From Trebonia sp963774945 (GTDB lineage Bacteria > Actinomycetota > Actinomycetes > Streptosporangiales > Streptosporangiaceae): a stretch of 64,000 nt of DNA. The stretch spans positions 248,001 through 312,000 of the forward strand of contig CAVZHA010000001.1 of the NCBI GenBank assembly GCA_963774945.1, written 5' to 3'. Under the pieces are notes generated by a model, which searched no databases, was not told where the DNA came from, and was given only the letters and a program-made list of their open reading frames with translations. Below are positions 36,720 to 44,995 of the stretch, one piece after another (within the stretch, counting starts at the first letter, position 1; each line of letters starts with the position of its first letter). Position numbers and translations under genes: made by a program.

Positions 36720-37910
36720 ATGCATAAGGTCCCGATCGCGCTCGGCGCAGCCGCAAGCCTGCTGGTGCTGGGCCTCTCAGCCGGGGTGGCTGAGGCTTCC
36801 GCCGACGGCAGTGCCCATCTATCCCATGTGGTCTATGTATCGCATTCCGCGAAGAACGGGGCGGATAACTCGTGCAAGACCGCGAAGTACCGTAACATCA
36901 ACACGGCTATCGCAGCGGTGAGCGCGGGCGGCACCGTGATCGTCTGCGCCGGCACCTATGACGAGCAGGTGGTGGTGGCCAAGCCGCTAAGCCTTGACGG
37001 GCGCGGCGCGACCATCGACGCTAAGGGCAAGAAGCCGCTCAAGATCGGCCCGGAAACCCTGCCCGGCAGCATTGGCATCGGCGTGCTCGGCACCAGCCGC
37101 GTCCGGGTTCGCGGATTCCGCGTCACCGGGGCCGGATTCGACGCGATCCTGGTCGCCGCCAGCTCACACGTGCTGGCATCCGGCAACTACCTGTGGGGCA
37201 ACGGCGACGTGGGCGTGGACGTCAACGGGTCGTCGTACACCCAGGTCACCCACGACTACTCCGCCCGCAACAAGGGCGGCGGCTTCCTGGTCGCCGACGA
37301 CATCGGGGCCAGCAGCCACAACCTGGTCGGCTGGAACACCGCCACCCGCAACCCCGGCGGCTGCGGGGTCATCATCGCCGGGCACAGCACCGCCGGGGTC
37401 CGGGACAACCTGGTAATCGACAACTGGCTCAGCGACAACGGCACGCTGAAGTCGTCCGGCGGCGGCGCGGGCGTGGTCATCGCCTCCGAGGTTCCCGGCG
37501 AGACCATCGCCAACACCATCGTGGAGGGCAACCACATCTCGGGCAACGGCCTGGCCGGCGTCGCCATCCACGCGCACGAGCCGAACCAAAACTTCAACGG
37601 CACCCAGATCAAGGGCAACTGGATCGGGCAGAACAACACCCTCGGCGACCCGATCGGGCTGTTCGCCTCGACCGCCAAGAACGCCAAGAACTTTGCCGTT
37701 CCCGACACCCGCACGACCGGCATCCTGGCCGCCACCGCCAGCTCGGTGACCGGCACGCTGATCGCGAACAACCACATTTCCGACAACCACTTCGGGATCT
37801 TCCTCGAGCGGCTCAGCACGGTCAAGAAGGCGAACGTGGCCGACCTCGGGACTAACCGCTTCTCCCGCGTGTTCCAGCAGTTCAAGTTCGTCGTCGCGCA
37901 CGTGTCCTGA
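36720..37910 (+). CDS. Secreted right-handed parallel beta-helix protein
   Basis: A 396-residue protein with a Sec signal peptide (MHKVPIALGAAASLLVLGLS, cut after AEASA). It then has a pectate-lyase-like beta-helix: NTAIAAVSAGGTVIVCAGTYDEQVVV is the typical first coil, and many N-x-x-G/N-D turns follow (GNYLWGNGDVGV, VIDNWLSDNG, GNHISGNGLAGV, NNHISDNHFGIF). No catalytic Asp triad can be assigned, so it may be a polysaccharide lyase, a NosD-like protein or a structural binder. A 15-bp-stem terminator follows directly. Confidence 0.85.
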   Translation: MHKVPIALGAAASLLVLGLSAGVAEASADGSAHLSHVVYVSHSAKNGADNSCKTAKYRNINTAIAAVSAGGTVIVCAGTYDEQVVVAKPLSLDGRGATIDAKGKKPLKIGPETLPGSIGIGVLGTSRVRVRGFRVTGAGFDAILVAASSHVLASGNYLWGNGDVGVDVNGSSYTQVTHDYSARNKGGGFLVADDIGASSHNLVGWNTATRNPGGCGVIIAGHSTAGVRDNLVIDNWLSDNGTLKSSGGGAGVVIASEVPGETIANTIVEGNHISGNGLAGVAIHAHEPNQNFNGTQIKGNWIGQNNTLGDPIGLFASTAKNAKNFAVPDTRTTGILAATASSVTGTLIANNHISDNHFGIFLERLSTVKKANVADLGTNRFSRVFQQFKFVVAHVS

Positions 37911-37924
37911 CCGCACCGCCCATC

Positions 37925-37961
37925 GGCCGTCGTCTCCCGTCATCGCCGGGAGACGACGGCC
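37925..37961 (+). terminator. Rho-independent-type terminator hairpin
   Basis: GGCCGTCGTCTCCCG and CGGGAGACGACGGCC form a perfect 15-bp stem with a 7-base loop, starting 15 bp after the beta-helix stop codon. There is no clear T run, as is common in high-GC actinomycetes. Confidence 0.85.
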
Positions 37962-38028
37962 TCGCGCGTGCGGACGATGAGGCTCGGGAATGATGGGGGG
38001 AGCTACCGCTGCCGAAGGGGAACGCTGC

Positions 38029-38493
38029 ATGACGCAACGCCGTCCGGGCCGCATCTACCACGACGACTCGCCCTGGCCGCACCTCGAGCTCGGGCCCGCC
38101 GACGACCGCCGCTACCTGGAGCAGCTCGTCAAGGCGATTTTCGCGGCCGGGTTGAACTGGCAGGTGGTCCAGTCGCACTGGACGGCCCTGAGCGAGGTCT
38201 TCCACGGCTTCGACCCGGCCGCGATGGCCGCGATGACCGAGCGCGACATCGACCGGGCCGCGCAGAACCCGCACGTTATACGCAACCGGCGCAAGATCAG
38301 CGAGTCGGTCGAGTCGGCCGCCGCCGCGAGCGAGGTCATCGCCGAGCACGGCTCGTTCGACGCCTTCCTCCGGTCCTTCGGCTCGCCCGAGGAGGAGATC
38401 GCGGATCTGCGGGACCGCTTTCCCGGCCTGGGCGACTTCTCGGCCTGGTGGTTCATGCAGTCGGTGGGGCTGCCGGTCCCGCCGACCGACTGA
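38029..38493 (+). CDS. DNA-3-methyladenine glycosylase I (Tag)-like protein
   Basis: A 154-residue protein related to Tag: YHDDSPWPHLELGPADDRRYLE, FAAGLNWQVVQSHW (Tag has QAGLSW), FHGFDPAAMAAM, and NPHVIRNRRKISESVESA. It lacks the N-terminal RCxW and the C-terminal His/Cys zinc ligands of true Tag. By eye, the Glu that recognises the damaged base in Tag aligns with Ala here. GGGGA precedes the ATG at 38029. It may be an inactive or differently specific member; DNA repair is possible but not shown. Confidence 0.7.
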   Translation: MTQRRPGRIYHDDSPWPHLELGPADDRRYLEQLVKAIFAAGLNWQVVQSHWTALSEVFHGFDPAAMAAMTERDIDRAAQNPHVIRNRRKISESVESAAAASEVIAEHGSFDAFLRSFGSPEEEIADLRDRFPGLGDFSAWWFMQSVGLPVPPTD

Positions 38494-38519
38494 AGGTCGG
38501 GATAATCCTGATTCTGACT

Positions 38520-39720
38520 TCAGCGCGAGGCTGACTCGCTTGGCCTCCTCGCGGGCGACCGAGCGCCGGTGGACCGCGTCGGGGCCGTCGACGATCCGCA
38601 GCACCCGCGCCCACGCGTAGAAGTAGGCCAGGGGGAAGTCGTCGCTGACGCCCGCGCCGCCGAACACCTCGATGGCCCGGTCGATCACGGCGGTGGCGAC
38701 GGCGGGGGCGGCAACCTTGATCGCCGCGATCTCGGTTCGCGCGCCCTTGGCGCCGTGGGCGTCGATCAGCCAGGCGGTCTTGAGCACGAGCAGGCGGGCC
38801 TGTTCGATCTCGATGCGCGACTGGGCGATGAGATCCTGGACGACGCCCTGGTCGATGAGCGGCTTGCCGAACGCGACCCGCGACTTCGCCCGCTCGACCA
38901 TCAGGGAAAGCGCCCGCTCGGCCATGCCGATCGCGCGCATCGCGTGGTGGATGCGGCCGGGCCCGAGCCGTGCCTGGGCGATCATGAACCCGTCGCCCTC
39001 CCCCGCGAGCAGGCTCGTCATCGGTACCCGCACGTTGTCGAAGACGAGCTCGGAATGGCCGTGCTGGTCCTGGTAGCCGAAGATGGGCAGGTGGCGGACG
39101 ATGGTCAGCCCGGGGGCGTCCCTGGGGACCAGGATCATCGACTGCTGGCGGTGCGCGGGCGCGTCCGGGTCGGTCTTGCCCATGACGATGAACACCCGGC
39201 ATCGCGCGTCGGCCGCCCCGGAGATCCACCACTTCCGCCCGTTGATGACATAGTGGTCGCCGTCGCGCTCGATGCGGGTGGCGATGTTGGTCGCGTCCGA
39301 GCTCGCCACCTCGGGTTCGGTCATCGCGAAGGCCGACCGGATGGTGCCCTCGAGCAGCGGCTCGAGCCACTGCCCCTGCTGGTGCGGCGTCGCGAACAGG
39401 TGCAGCGTCTCCATGTTCCCGGTATCGGGAGCCTGGCAGTTGATCGCCTCTGGCGCGATCACCGGGGACCATCCGGAGATCTCGGCGACCGAGGCGTAGT
39501 CGACGTTGCTCAGCCCGGACACCGACGGCAGGAACAGATTCCACAGGCCGCGCCGCCTGGCCTCGGCCTTGAGATCGTCCAGCACCGGCGGGTAGTCGTG
39601 CTCGCCGTGGGCGGCCCGCCACTGCTGGTAGACCGGCTCGGCCGGCAGCACGCAGGTCCGCATGAAGTCCCACATGCGGTCGCAGGCATCCTGCGCCGCC
39701 GGAGAGAGACAGAAGTCCAT
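38520..39720 (-). CDS. Acyl-CoA dehydrogenase, ACAD10/11-like
   Basis: About 400 residues of acyl-CoA dehydrogenase. It has AFAMTEPEVASSDATNIATRI (FAD/substrate region), KWWISGAADARCRVFIVMG, the C-terminal helical domain with RVAFGKPLIDQGVVQDLIAQ, and the end FGGAGVSDDFPLAYFYAWARVLRIVDGPDAVH. The frame does not stop where the family ends; a stop at 38520 lies one frame away, so a single-base shift near the last codons is likely. The ATG at 39720 overlaps the stop of the kinase-like gene (TGATG). Together they resemble the two halves of mammalian ACAD10/11. Confidence 0.87.
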
Positions 39721-40802
39721 CAGGTGTTCCTTTCTGCGGGCGCGGCCCGGCGCGGTGACTGCCAGGCCCGGTGCCAGGCGAGCCCCACTTCGGCGGTGTC
39801 GCTCACGGCGCTTGTCAGGTCGCCGAAGTCCTGGCCGCCCATGGCGTCCGCGTTGACCCGCGCCTTGATGCCCTGCATGATCACCGCGAACTTGAAGTGC
39901 GCGAACGCGCGGAACCAGTCCAGGTCGTCGAGGGGAACCCCGGTGCGGTCCGACCACCGCTGCGCGATCTCGGTGCCGCTCGGGAACCCGGGCAGGCCGG
40001 GGATCGACGATACGATCGCCGGCGCCACCCGCGAGCCAGACTCCCAGTAGAACAGGAACATGCCGAGATCGGTGAGCGGGTCACCGAGGGAGGACAGCTC
40101 CCAGTCGAGCACCGCGGCCAGCCGGCCAGGGTCGCCGGCGTCGACAATGCAGTTGTCGATCCGGTAGTCGCCGTGGGCGATTGCCGCCGCCGGACTGACC
40201 GGGACGTTCGCCGCCAGCCGGCTCGCGAGCTCGTCGACGGCGGGCGCAGGCACGTCCGAGCTCGCTTCCCACTGAGCGCGCCAGCGGCGGATCTGCCGTT
40301 CGACGAAGCCGTTGGGACGACCGAAATCGGATAGGCCGACCGCCGCCGGGTCGATCGCGTGCAGTTCGGCCAGGCAGTCGGCGAGCGCGTGGCCCAGCGC
40401 CTTGCGCTCGACCCCGGCGGCGGCGAACCCGGCCGGCAGGGCGCTCCCCCGCAGGACCAGCCCATCCACCTTGGCCATGACGTAACACGGCACGCCCAGC
40501 AGGCCGCCGTCGTCGTACAAGATGACGTCGGGGACGGGCACGACCGTCTGAGCGAGCGCCCGCTGGACCCGGACCTCGCGGTTCATGTCGTGCGCGGTCG
40601 CCAGCACGGACCCGCTCGGCGGCCGCCGCAGGATCAGCTCGCCCGCCGGGCTGCGCAGCAGGTAGGTCAGGTTGGACTTGCCGCCGGTGATCAGCTCAGC
40701 CTCGACCTGGCGCCACCGGTCGTCCCCGGTCGCCCGGCCCAGCAGCGGGCCGAGCGCCTCAGTCCGGGTCAGCGACCTAGCATCGCCCGCCGTGCTGGTC
40801 AT
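39720..40802 (-). CDS. APH-fold phosphotransferase (ACAD10/11 kinase-domain-like)
   Basis: A 360-residue kinase-like protein. It has ITGGKSNLTYLLRSPAGELILRRPP (ATP-binding beta hairpin), the catalytic loop IAHGDYRIDNCIVD and the metal motif AVLDWELSSLGDPLTDLGMFL. This is the ACAD10/11-type branch of the aminoglycoside phosphotransferase fold. Established biology: such kinases, including LvaA of Pseudomonas levulinate catabolism, phosphorylate 4-hydroxyacyl-CoA before a dehydrogenase-fold partner removes phosphate. Coupled translation with the ACAD gene supports that pairing. A palindrome at 40830-40847 lies 28 bp upstream of the ATG. Confidence 0.88.
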   Translation of the reverse strand: MTSTAGDARSLTRTEALGPLLGRATGDDRWRQVEAELITGGKSNLTYLLRSPAGELILRRPPSGSVLATAHDMNREVRVQRALAQTVVPVPDVILYDDGGLLGVPCYVMAKVDGLVLRGSALPAGFAAAGVERKALGHALADCLAELHAIDPAAVGLSDFGRPNGFVERQIRRWRAQWEASSDVPAPAVDELASRLAANVPVSPAAAIAHGDYRIDNCIVDAGDPGRLAAVLDWELSSLGDPLTDLGMFLFYWESGSRVAPAIVSSIPGLPGFPSGTEIAQRWSDRTGVPLDDLDWFRAFAHFKFAVIMQGIKARVNADAMGGQDFGDLTSAVSDTAEVGLAWHRAWQSPRRAAPAERNT

Positions 40803-40829
40803 CCCGCCACCGCTTCCCGCGCTTCCATT

Positions 40830-40847
40830 GGCTAATGATCGTTAGCC
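40830..40847. promoter_or_regulatory. TetR operator candidate 1
   Basis: GGCTAATGATCGTTAGCC matches its own reverse complement at 16 of 18 positions. It sits between the kinase gene start and the TetR stop codon, at the kinase/ACAD promoter. Its reverse complement aligns with the site at 41544-41560 at 14 of 17 positions. Confidence 0.75.
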
Positions 40848-41482
40848 TACACACTCGGCGGGCCGCCCACCATCTGCGCGGCGAGGTTGGCATAGGCGTA
40901 GGCGAGTGCGTCGATGTCGTACTCGCCGTCGGGGCGATACCACGACGCCAGCCCCATGCCCATGTCCAGGATCGCGTACGACACCAGCCGAGCGTGCGCG
41001 GTGGCGAAGTCGCCCGCCGCGCAGCCGCCTTCGATGATCGCGCGGAGGCCGTGCTCGTACGTACGCCGCAGCTCGACCACCTCGGTGCGGGCAGGCTGGT
41101 CGAGGCTCTCGATCTCGCGGTTGCCGACCAGCGCGTCCTCGCGGTGGGTCGCGTGGTAGCGCACGTGGGCCTCGACCGCCCGGCGGAGCTGGACATCGGG
41201 CGGGCCGCCGGCCGCCACCGCCGCCCGCTGGCGGGCGATCAGCGACGTCATCGTCTCGACCATGATCTCGGCCAGCAGCTCTTGCTTGGAGGTGACGTGC
41301 TTGTACAGGCTCGGACCACGGATCCCGAGGGCGGCGCCGATGTCCATCATCGTCGTCAGCTGGTAGCCCCGCTCGGCGAACAGGTGCAGCGCAGCCGACC
41401 GCACCGTCGCGCGGTTCACCGGCAGCCGACGCGCCTCGCGGCCGGCCGGCGTTTCGCCGGGGACCCGGTGCGCGCTCGTCAT
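40847..41482 (-). CDS. TetR/AcrR family regulator
   Basis: A 211-residue regulator. The HTH is at about residues 25-70 (VRSAALHLFAERGYQLTTMMDIGAALGI, then GPSLYKHVTSKQELL) and the C-terminal helical domain resembles fatty-acid-type TetR proteins such as KstR2/FadR groups (SYAILDMGMGLASWY). The ATG at 41482 is used because upstream sequence is intergenic and holds a candidate operator. It lies between the kinase/ACAD operon and the SDR gene, and palindromes at both flanks suggest it represses both and itself. Confidence 0.9.
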   Translation of the reverse strand: MTSAHRVPGETPAGREARRLPVNRATVRSAALHLFAERGYQLTTMMDIGAALGIRGPSLYKHVTSKQELLAEIMVETMTSLIARQRAAVAAGGPPDVQLRRAVEAHVRYHATHREDALVGNREIESLDQPARTEVVELRRTYEHGLRAIIEGGCAAGDFATAHARLVSYAILDMGMGLASWYRPDGEYDIDALAYAYANLAAQMVGGPPSV

Positions 41483-41543
41483 GTTTAGCAGACTACTGGC
41501 GCCCGCCGCCGCTTGACGTCCTCGGCACCCGTCTCTAGGGTGA

Positions 41544-41560
41544 GCTAACGACCGATAGCC
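41544..41560. promoter_or_regulatory. TetR operator candidate 2
   Basis: GCTAACGACCGATAGCC lies in the divergent TetR-SDR gap, 35 bp upstream of the SDR start. It matches the palindrome at 40830-40847 (reverse complement) at 14 of 17 bases. Confidence 0.7.
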
Positions 41561-41594
41561 GGTTGCGGCTGGCGACAGTGAGGTGACTGATCGG

Positions 41595-42332
41595 ATGACC
41601 CTCTCCGCCATGGTCACCGGCGCCAGCCGCGGCATTGGCCGGGCGATCGCCGAGCGACTGGCGGCCGAGGGCTGGGACCTGCTCCTGTCGGCTCGGGCCG
41701 GGCCCGGCTTGGACGACGCGGTGGCCGCGCTGGCGGATTCGCCCGCAGCCGCCGTCCGCGGCGTGGCCGCCGACATGAGCAACCCGGCCGACGTTGAGGC
41801 GCTCGCCCGTGCCCAGTGCGAGTGGCACGGCGAACTGGACCTGCTGGTGCTGGCGGCCGGCGTCGGCTCGGGCGGCCGTGTCGAGGGATACCCGCTGAAC
41901 CGGCTTGACCTGCAGTTCGCGGTCAACGTGCGAGCGCCCTTCCAGCTGGTTTCGCTGCTGCTTCCGGCGTTGCGGAAAGCGGCCGAGCGCAACCGTGAAG
42001 CTGGCGCGCGCATTGTCGCCATGAGCTCGATCACCGGGCAGGCGGCCGAGCCCGGCCTCGCCGCCTACGGCGCCACCAAGGCGGCCCTGACGCTGCTGTG
42101 CGAGACCATCACCAGCGAAGAAGGCGTGAACGGGGTGCTCGCGACTGCGATCGCGCCCGGCTACGTCGACACCGACATGGCCGCCTGGGTGCACGAATCG
42201 ATCCCGCCCGACCAGATGATGAAAACCTCCGATATCGCCGAGCTCACCCTGTCGCTCACCCGCCTGTCCCGCTGGGCGGCGGTGCCCTCCATCGTCATGA
42301 CTAGGCCGGGGCCGAACCTGCACCGCGCCTGA
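41595..42332 (+). CDS. Short-chain dehydrogenase/reductase
   Basis: A 245-residue classical SDR: VTGASRGIGRAIAERLAAEGW, catalytic Ser in MSSITGQAAEP and Y-GAT-K (AAYGATKAALTLL). The NNAG motif is replaced by LAAG. The ATG at 41595 has GAGGTGA about ten bases upstream; a GTG at 41583 is possible. With the ACAD/kinase pair it could oxidise or reduce the hydroxyacyl substrate, for example a 3-hydroxy or 4-hydroxyacyl-CoA. Confidence 0.87.
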   Translation: MTLSAMVTGASRGIGRAIAERLAAEGWDLLLSARAGPGLDDAVAALADSPAAAVRGVAADMSNPADVEALARAQCEWHGELDLLVLAAGVGSGGRVEGYPLNRLDLQFAVNVRAPFQLVSLLLPALRKAAERNREAGARIVAMSSITGQAAEPGLAAYGATKAALTLLCETITSEEGVNGVLATAIAPGYVDTDMAAWVHESIPPDQMMKTSDIAELTLSLTRLSRWAAVPSIVMTRPGPNLHRA

Positions 42333-42417
42333 CGAGCAGGCCGGCGCGCGCGGCATTTTCCGTAAAGGGTGCCGACGCCGCTGTTATTTGCCATGCCGTG
42401 CCCGTGTATCAACCTCA

Positions 42418-42479
42418 AGTGTTAAGTGTGATTGCACGTGAATTAATACTTGACACCACTGTTTCGCCCGGCCTACGCT
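42418..42479 (+). promoter_or_regulatory. Duplicated promoter/operator, copy A
   Basis: A sigma70-like promoter with TTGACA at 42450-42455, an 18-bp spacer and TACGCT at 42474-42479. Just upstream, AGTGTTAA (42418-42425) and TTAATACT (42443-42450) form an imperfect inverted repeat that overlaps the -35 box, with CACGTG between. The same arrangement is present at 48001-48062. Overlap with the -35 box suggests repression. Confidence 0.75.
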
Positions 42480-42567
42480 TCCGGCAAGGCAGGCGGACAA
42501 CCCACCCGCTACCAGGCATTTCACGGTTTTCATAGCACCGTTCCACACCATCAATTCGAGCCATTAG

Positions 42568-43522
42568 GTCTGTTCGGCATGCCCGGGAACAGCGATCCTT
42601 GGAGGTTCCGCACGTGAAGCACCGCGAAGTCGAGTTCACCAGCGGCGGGGAGACCGTCCGCGGCGACCTGCTGCTGCCCGACGGCGACGGCCCGTTCCCC
42701 GTCGTCGTCATGGCCGGCGGCTGGTGCTACGTCAAGGAACTGCGCCAGCCCCACTACGCCGCCGAGTTCGTCGCGGCCGGCGTCGCCGCCCTGATCTTCG
42801 ACTACCGCCGGATGGGCGCCAGCGACGGCCAGCCCCGCCAGCACATCGACCCCTGGGACCAGATCGAGGACTACAAGAACGCCATCACCTACGCCGAGAA
42901 CCTCCCCGAGGTCGACCCCGCCCGCATCGGCATCTGGGGCATCTCCTACAGCGGCGGCCACGTCCTGGTCGTCGCCGCCACCGACCCCCGCGTCAAGTCC
43001 GTCGTCTCCAACGTCCCCGTCATCGACGGCTACCAGACCATGTGGCGCATGCACGGCACCACCCGCTTCCGCAAGCTGGGCGACCTCGTCCTGGCCGAGC
43101 GCCGCAAGCGCACCGAGTCCGGCGACCACGCCTACATGCCCATGAGCGGCGAGCCCGACAACCCCGACGCCGAGCTCACCGTCTGGCCCGACAACGACGT
43201 CCGCGACGTCTTCAACCAGCTCCAGGCCGGCGAGGCCCCCCGCCACCAGCACCGCAACACCATCGAGTCCGTCGAGCTCCTCATGCAGTACAACGCCGCC
43301 CCCTACGCCCCCCGCATGATCAACATCCCCACCATGATGATCGTCGCCGACCACGACGACATCACCATGTGGGACCAGGAAATCGCCGCCTACAACGCCA
43401 TCCCCAGCCCCGCCAAGGAACTCGTCGTCCTCCCCAGCACCACCCACATGGTCCTCTACAGCAACCTCACCGCCCTCGAGCTCGCCGCCCAGGCCGCCGC
43501 CCGCTGGTTCACCACCACCCTC
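42568..43522 (+). repeat. 955-bp duplicated block, copy A
   Basis: Nearly identical to 48163-49117. It covers the leader, ribosome site and hydrolase gene up to the last few codons. I see one missense change (His/Arg) and a few silent changes inside. Sequence similarity stops abruptly four codons before the stop. Confidence 0.93.
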
Positions 43523-43531
43523 GTTAAATAG
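42614..43531 (+). CDS. Alpha/beta hydrolase, copy A of a recent duplication
   Basis: A 305-residue hydrolase of the S15/dienelactone-hydrolase-like group: VVVMAGGWCYVKELRQPHYA (oxyanion side), DYRRMGASDGQPRQHIDPW, nucleophile elbow GISYSGGH, acid in VADHDDITMWD and His in STTHMVLYS. No signal peptide is seen. GGAGG eight bases upstream decides for the GTG at 42614 over the TTG at 42599. The copy at 48209 differs at one internal residue (His/Arg in RQPHYA) and in the last two residues. It precedes a xylose-type ABC system, so a role in unmasking an imported ester or conjugate is likely. Confidence 0.9.
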   Translation: MKHREVEFTSGGETVRGDLLLPDGDGPFPVVVMAGGWCYVKELRQPHYAAEFVAAGVAALIFDYRRMGASDGQPRQHIDPWDQIEDYKNAITYAENLPEVDPARIGIWGISYSGGHVLVVAATDPRVKSVVSNVPVIDGYQTMWRMHGTTRFRKLGDLVLAERRKRTESGDHAYMPMSGEPDNPDAELTVWPDNDVRDVFNQLQAGEAPRHQHRNTIESVELLMQYNAAPYAPRMINIPTMMIVADHDDITMWDQEIAAYNAIPSPAKELVVLPSTTHMVLYSNLTALELAAQAAARWFTTTLVK

Positions 43532-43552
43532 CGAGCGCGACCTCACGAAATA

Positions 43553-43569
43553 GCGGGCGGGCCGCCCGC
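43553..43569 (+). other. Hairpin between hydrolase A and the binding-protein gene
   Basis: GCGGGCGG and CCGCCCGC are separated by one base and can form a tight hairpin in the mRNA 22 bp after the hydrolase stop. It may act as an attenuating or stabilising element between hydrolase and importer genes. Confidence 0.45.
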
Positions 43570-43667
43570 GCGGCTGGCGTTCTATCGGCCGATACGGCCG
43601 TTCTCAGGGCATTGCCCAGCCTCCTTTACCACCATTCGAATTCCCGCATGCTCACAAGGAGATACCG

Positions 43668-44939
43668 ATGAAGCGATCCCCCCTTGCTGCGGCAAGAGCA
43701 CGGAATTACCGCGCGCTCAGACCAGGCGCCCTGAGATCGCGCGTGCTGATAGGCATGGGCGTCGCGAGCCTCGCGCTCGCGGCCGCCGGCTGCTCGTCAT
43801 CGTCAAGCAGCGGCTCCGCTGCGGCCTCGGGGACGTCGACCGCAGCGGCGGCGTCCACCGCCTCCCCGGCGTCCGCCGCCGCGGCGGGCGCGGGGACGGG
43901 CGGCCTGGTGTACTTCATGATTCCGGACACCGTCCCCAGTCGGTACATCCAGCAGGACGGACCCGACTTCCAGGCCGCGCTGGAGAAGCTGGACCCCGGA
44001 GTCACGGTCAAGCTCGTCAACGCCAACGGCAATGAGTCCACCCAGGAGTCGCAGGCGAGAGCCGCCATCGCGGCCGGCGCCAAGGCCCTCGTCGTGGTCG
44101 CGGCCGACCCGCCGCTCAGTGGCGGTCTGCTGCAGATAGCGGCCCAGGCCAAGGTGCCCGTCATCGGCTACGAGAACGTGCCGATCGACGGCCCGATGTA
44201 CGCGCAGGTCGAGTTCAACCCGCTCGAGGCCGGCCAGCTCCAGGGCAAGTACTTCGCCCAGGAGGTGACTTCCGGCGCGCTCGGCGCGACCCCGGTGACC
44301 CTGGCCCGGCTGTACGGCAACCAGGGAGACGTGTACGACACCCAGATGCTGGCGGGCCAGAACCAGTACCTGACCCCGCTCATCAACGCCGGCAAGGTCA
44401 AGGTCGTCTGCTCGGCGTACACGCCGAACTGGGCCGAGGCGTCCGCAGTGACCGAGATGCAGCAGTGCCTGTCGAGCGCAGGCAACAAGGTCAGGGCCGT
44501 GCTCGGCTTCTACGACGGCATCACCCAGGGCGCCATCGTGGCCATCAGCAACGCCCACCTGACGGCCGGCACCACCGCCGGCGACGTGACCGTCTTCGGC
44601 GGCCAGAACCCGACCACGCCGGGTCTGCAGTACCTCATCGCCGGCCAGCAGCAGGACGACGTCATCAAGCCGTTCCTGCTCGAGGCCCAGGCGGCCGCCC
44701 AGCTCGCGAACGCCGCGGTCCGCGGCGAGAAGCCGCCCGCCTCGCTCATCACCCAGAGCGTGAACGACGGCTCCGACAGCGTCCCCACGGCCTTCCTGAA
44801 CGAGGACTACATCACCGCCGGCCCGAACGTCGGGACGCTGATCAACAAGTACGTCGTGCAGACCGGCACCGATAGCTGGTCTCAGATCTGCACCAGCCCG
44901 ATCACGTCGTCGAGCATCTGCAAGAGCTACCAGCCGTAA
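43668..44939 (+). CDS. Sugar-type ABC substrate-binding lipoprotein (XylF-like)
   Basis: A 423-residue lipoprotein. It has a Tat/Sec-like basic N-terminus, a lipobox at ALAAAGC, and a Ser/Ala linker. The mature domain is a periplasmic-binding-protein family 4 domain with FMIPDTVPSRYIQQDGPDFQAAL, VNANGNESTQESQARAAIAAG and PVIGYENVPID, the layout of D-xylose binding proteins. AGGAGA lies five bases before the ATG. It feeds the ATPase and permease that follow. The ligand may be a sugar or sugar-like compound. Confidence 0.9.
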   Translation: MKRSPLAAARARNYRALRPGALRSRVLIGMGVASLALAAAGCSSSSSSGSAAASGTSTAAAASTASPASAAAAGAGTGGLVYFMIPDTVPSRYIQQDGPDFQAALEKLDPGVTVKLVNANGNESTQESQARAAIAAGAKALVVVAADPPLSGGLLQIAAQAKVPVIGYENVPIDGPMYAQVEFNPLEAGQLQGKYFAQEVTSGALGATPVTLARLYGNQGDVYDTQMLAGQNQYLTPLINAGKVKVVCSAYTPNWAEASAVTEMQQCLSSAGNKVRAVLGFYDGITQGAIVAISNAHLTAGTTAGDVTVFGGQNPTTPGLQYLIAGQQQDDVIKPFLLEAQAAAQLANAAVRGEKPPASLITQSVNDGSDSVPTAFLNEDYITAGPNVGTLINKYVVQTGTDSWSQICTSPITSSSICKSYQP

Positions 44940-44945
44940 CTGCGT

Positions 44946-44974
44946 CCCGCCGGCCGGCCCGGCCGGCCGGCGGG
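44946..44974 (+). other. GC-rich hairpin between binding-protein and ATPase genes
   Basis: CCCGCCGGCCGG and CCGGCCGGCGGG form a perfect 12-bp stem with a 5-base loop, 6 bp after the binding-protein stop. Such hairpins often protect the upstream message and raise binding protein over membrane components. Confidence 0.65.
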
Positions 44975-44995
44975 CAGTTATGCAGAAGGATTGAA

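Noticed and set aside
37882..38519. C-terminal extension of the acyl-CoA dehydrogenase frame
   Set aside because: The extension is antisense to the Tag-like gene and has no family similarity; a small frame change near 38520 explains the missing stop.
38569..40050. 493-codon plus-strand open frame
   Set aside because: Antisense to the acyl-CoA dehydrogenase and kinase genes.
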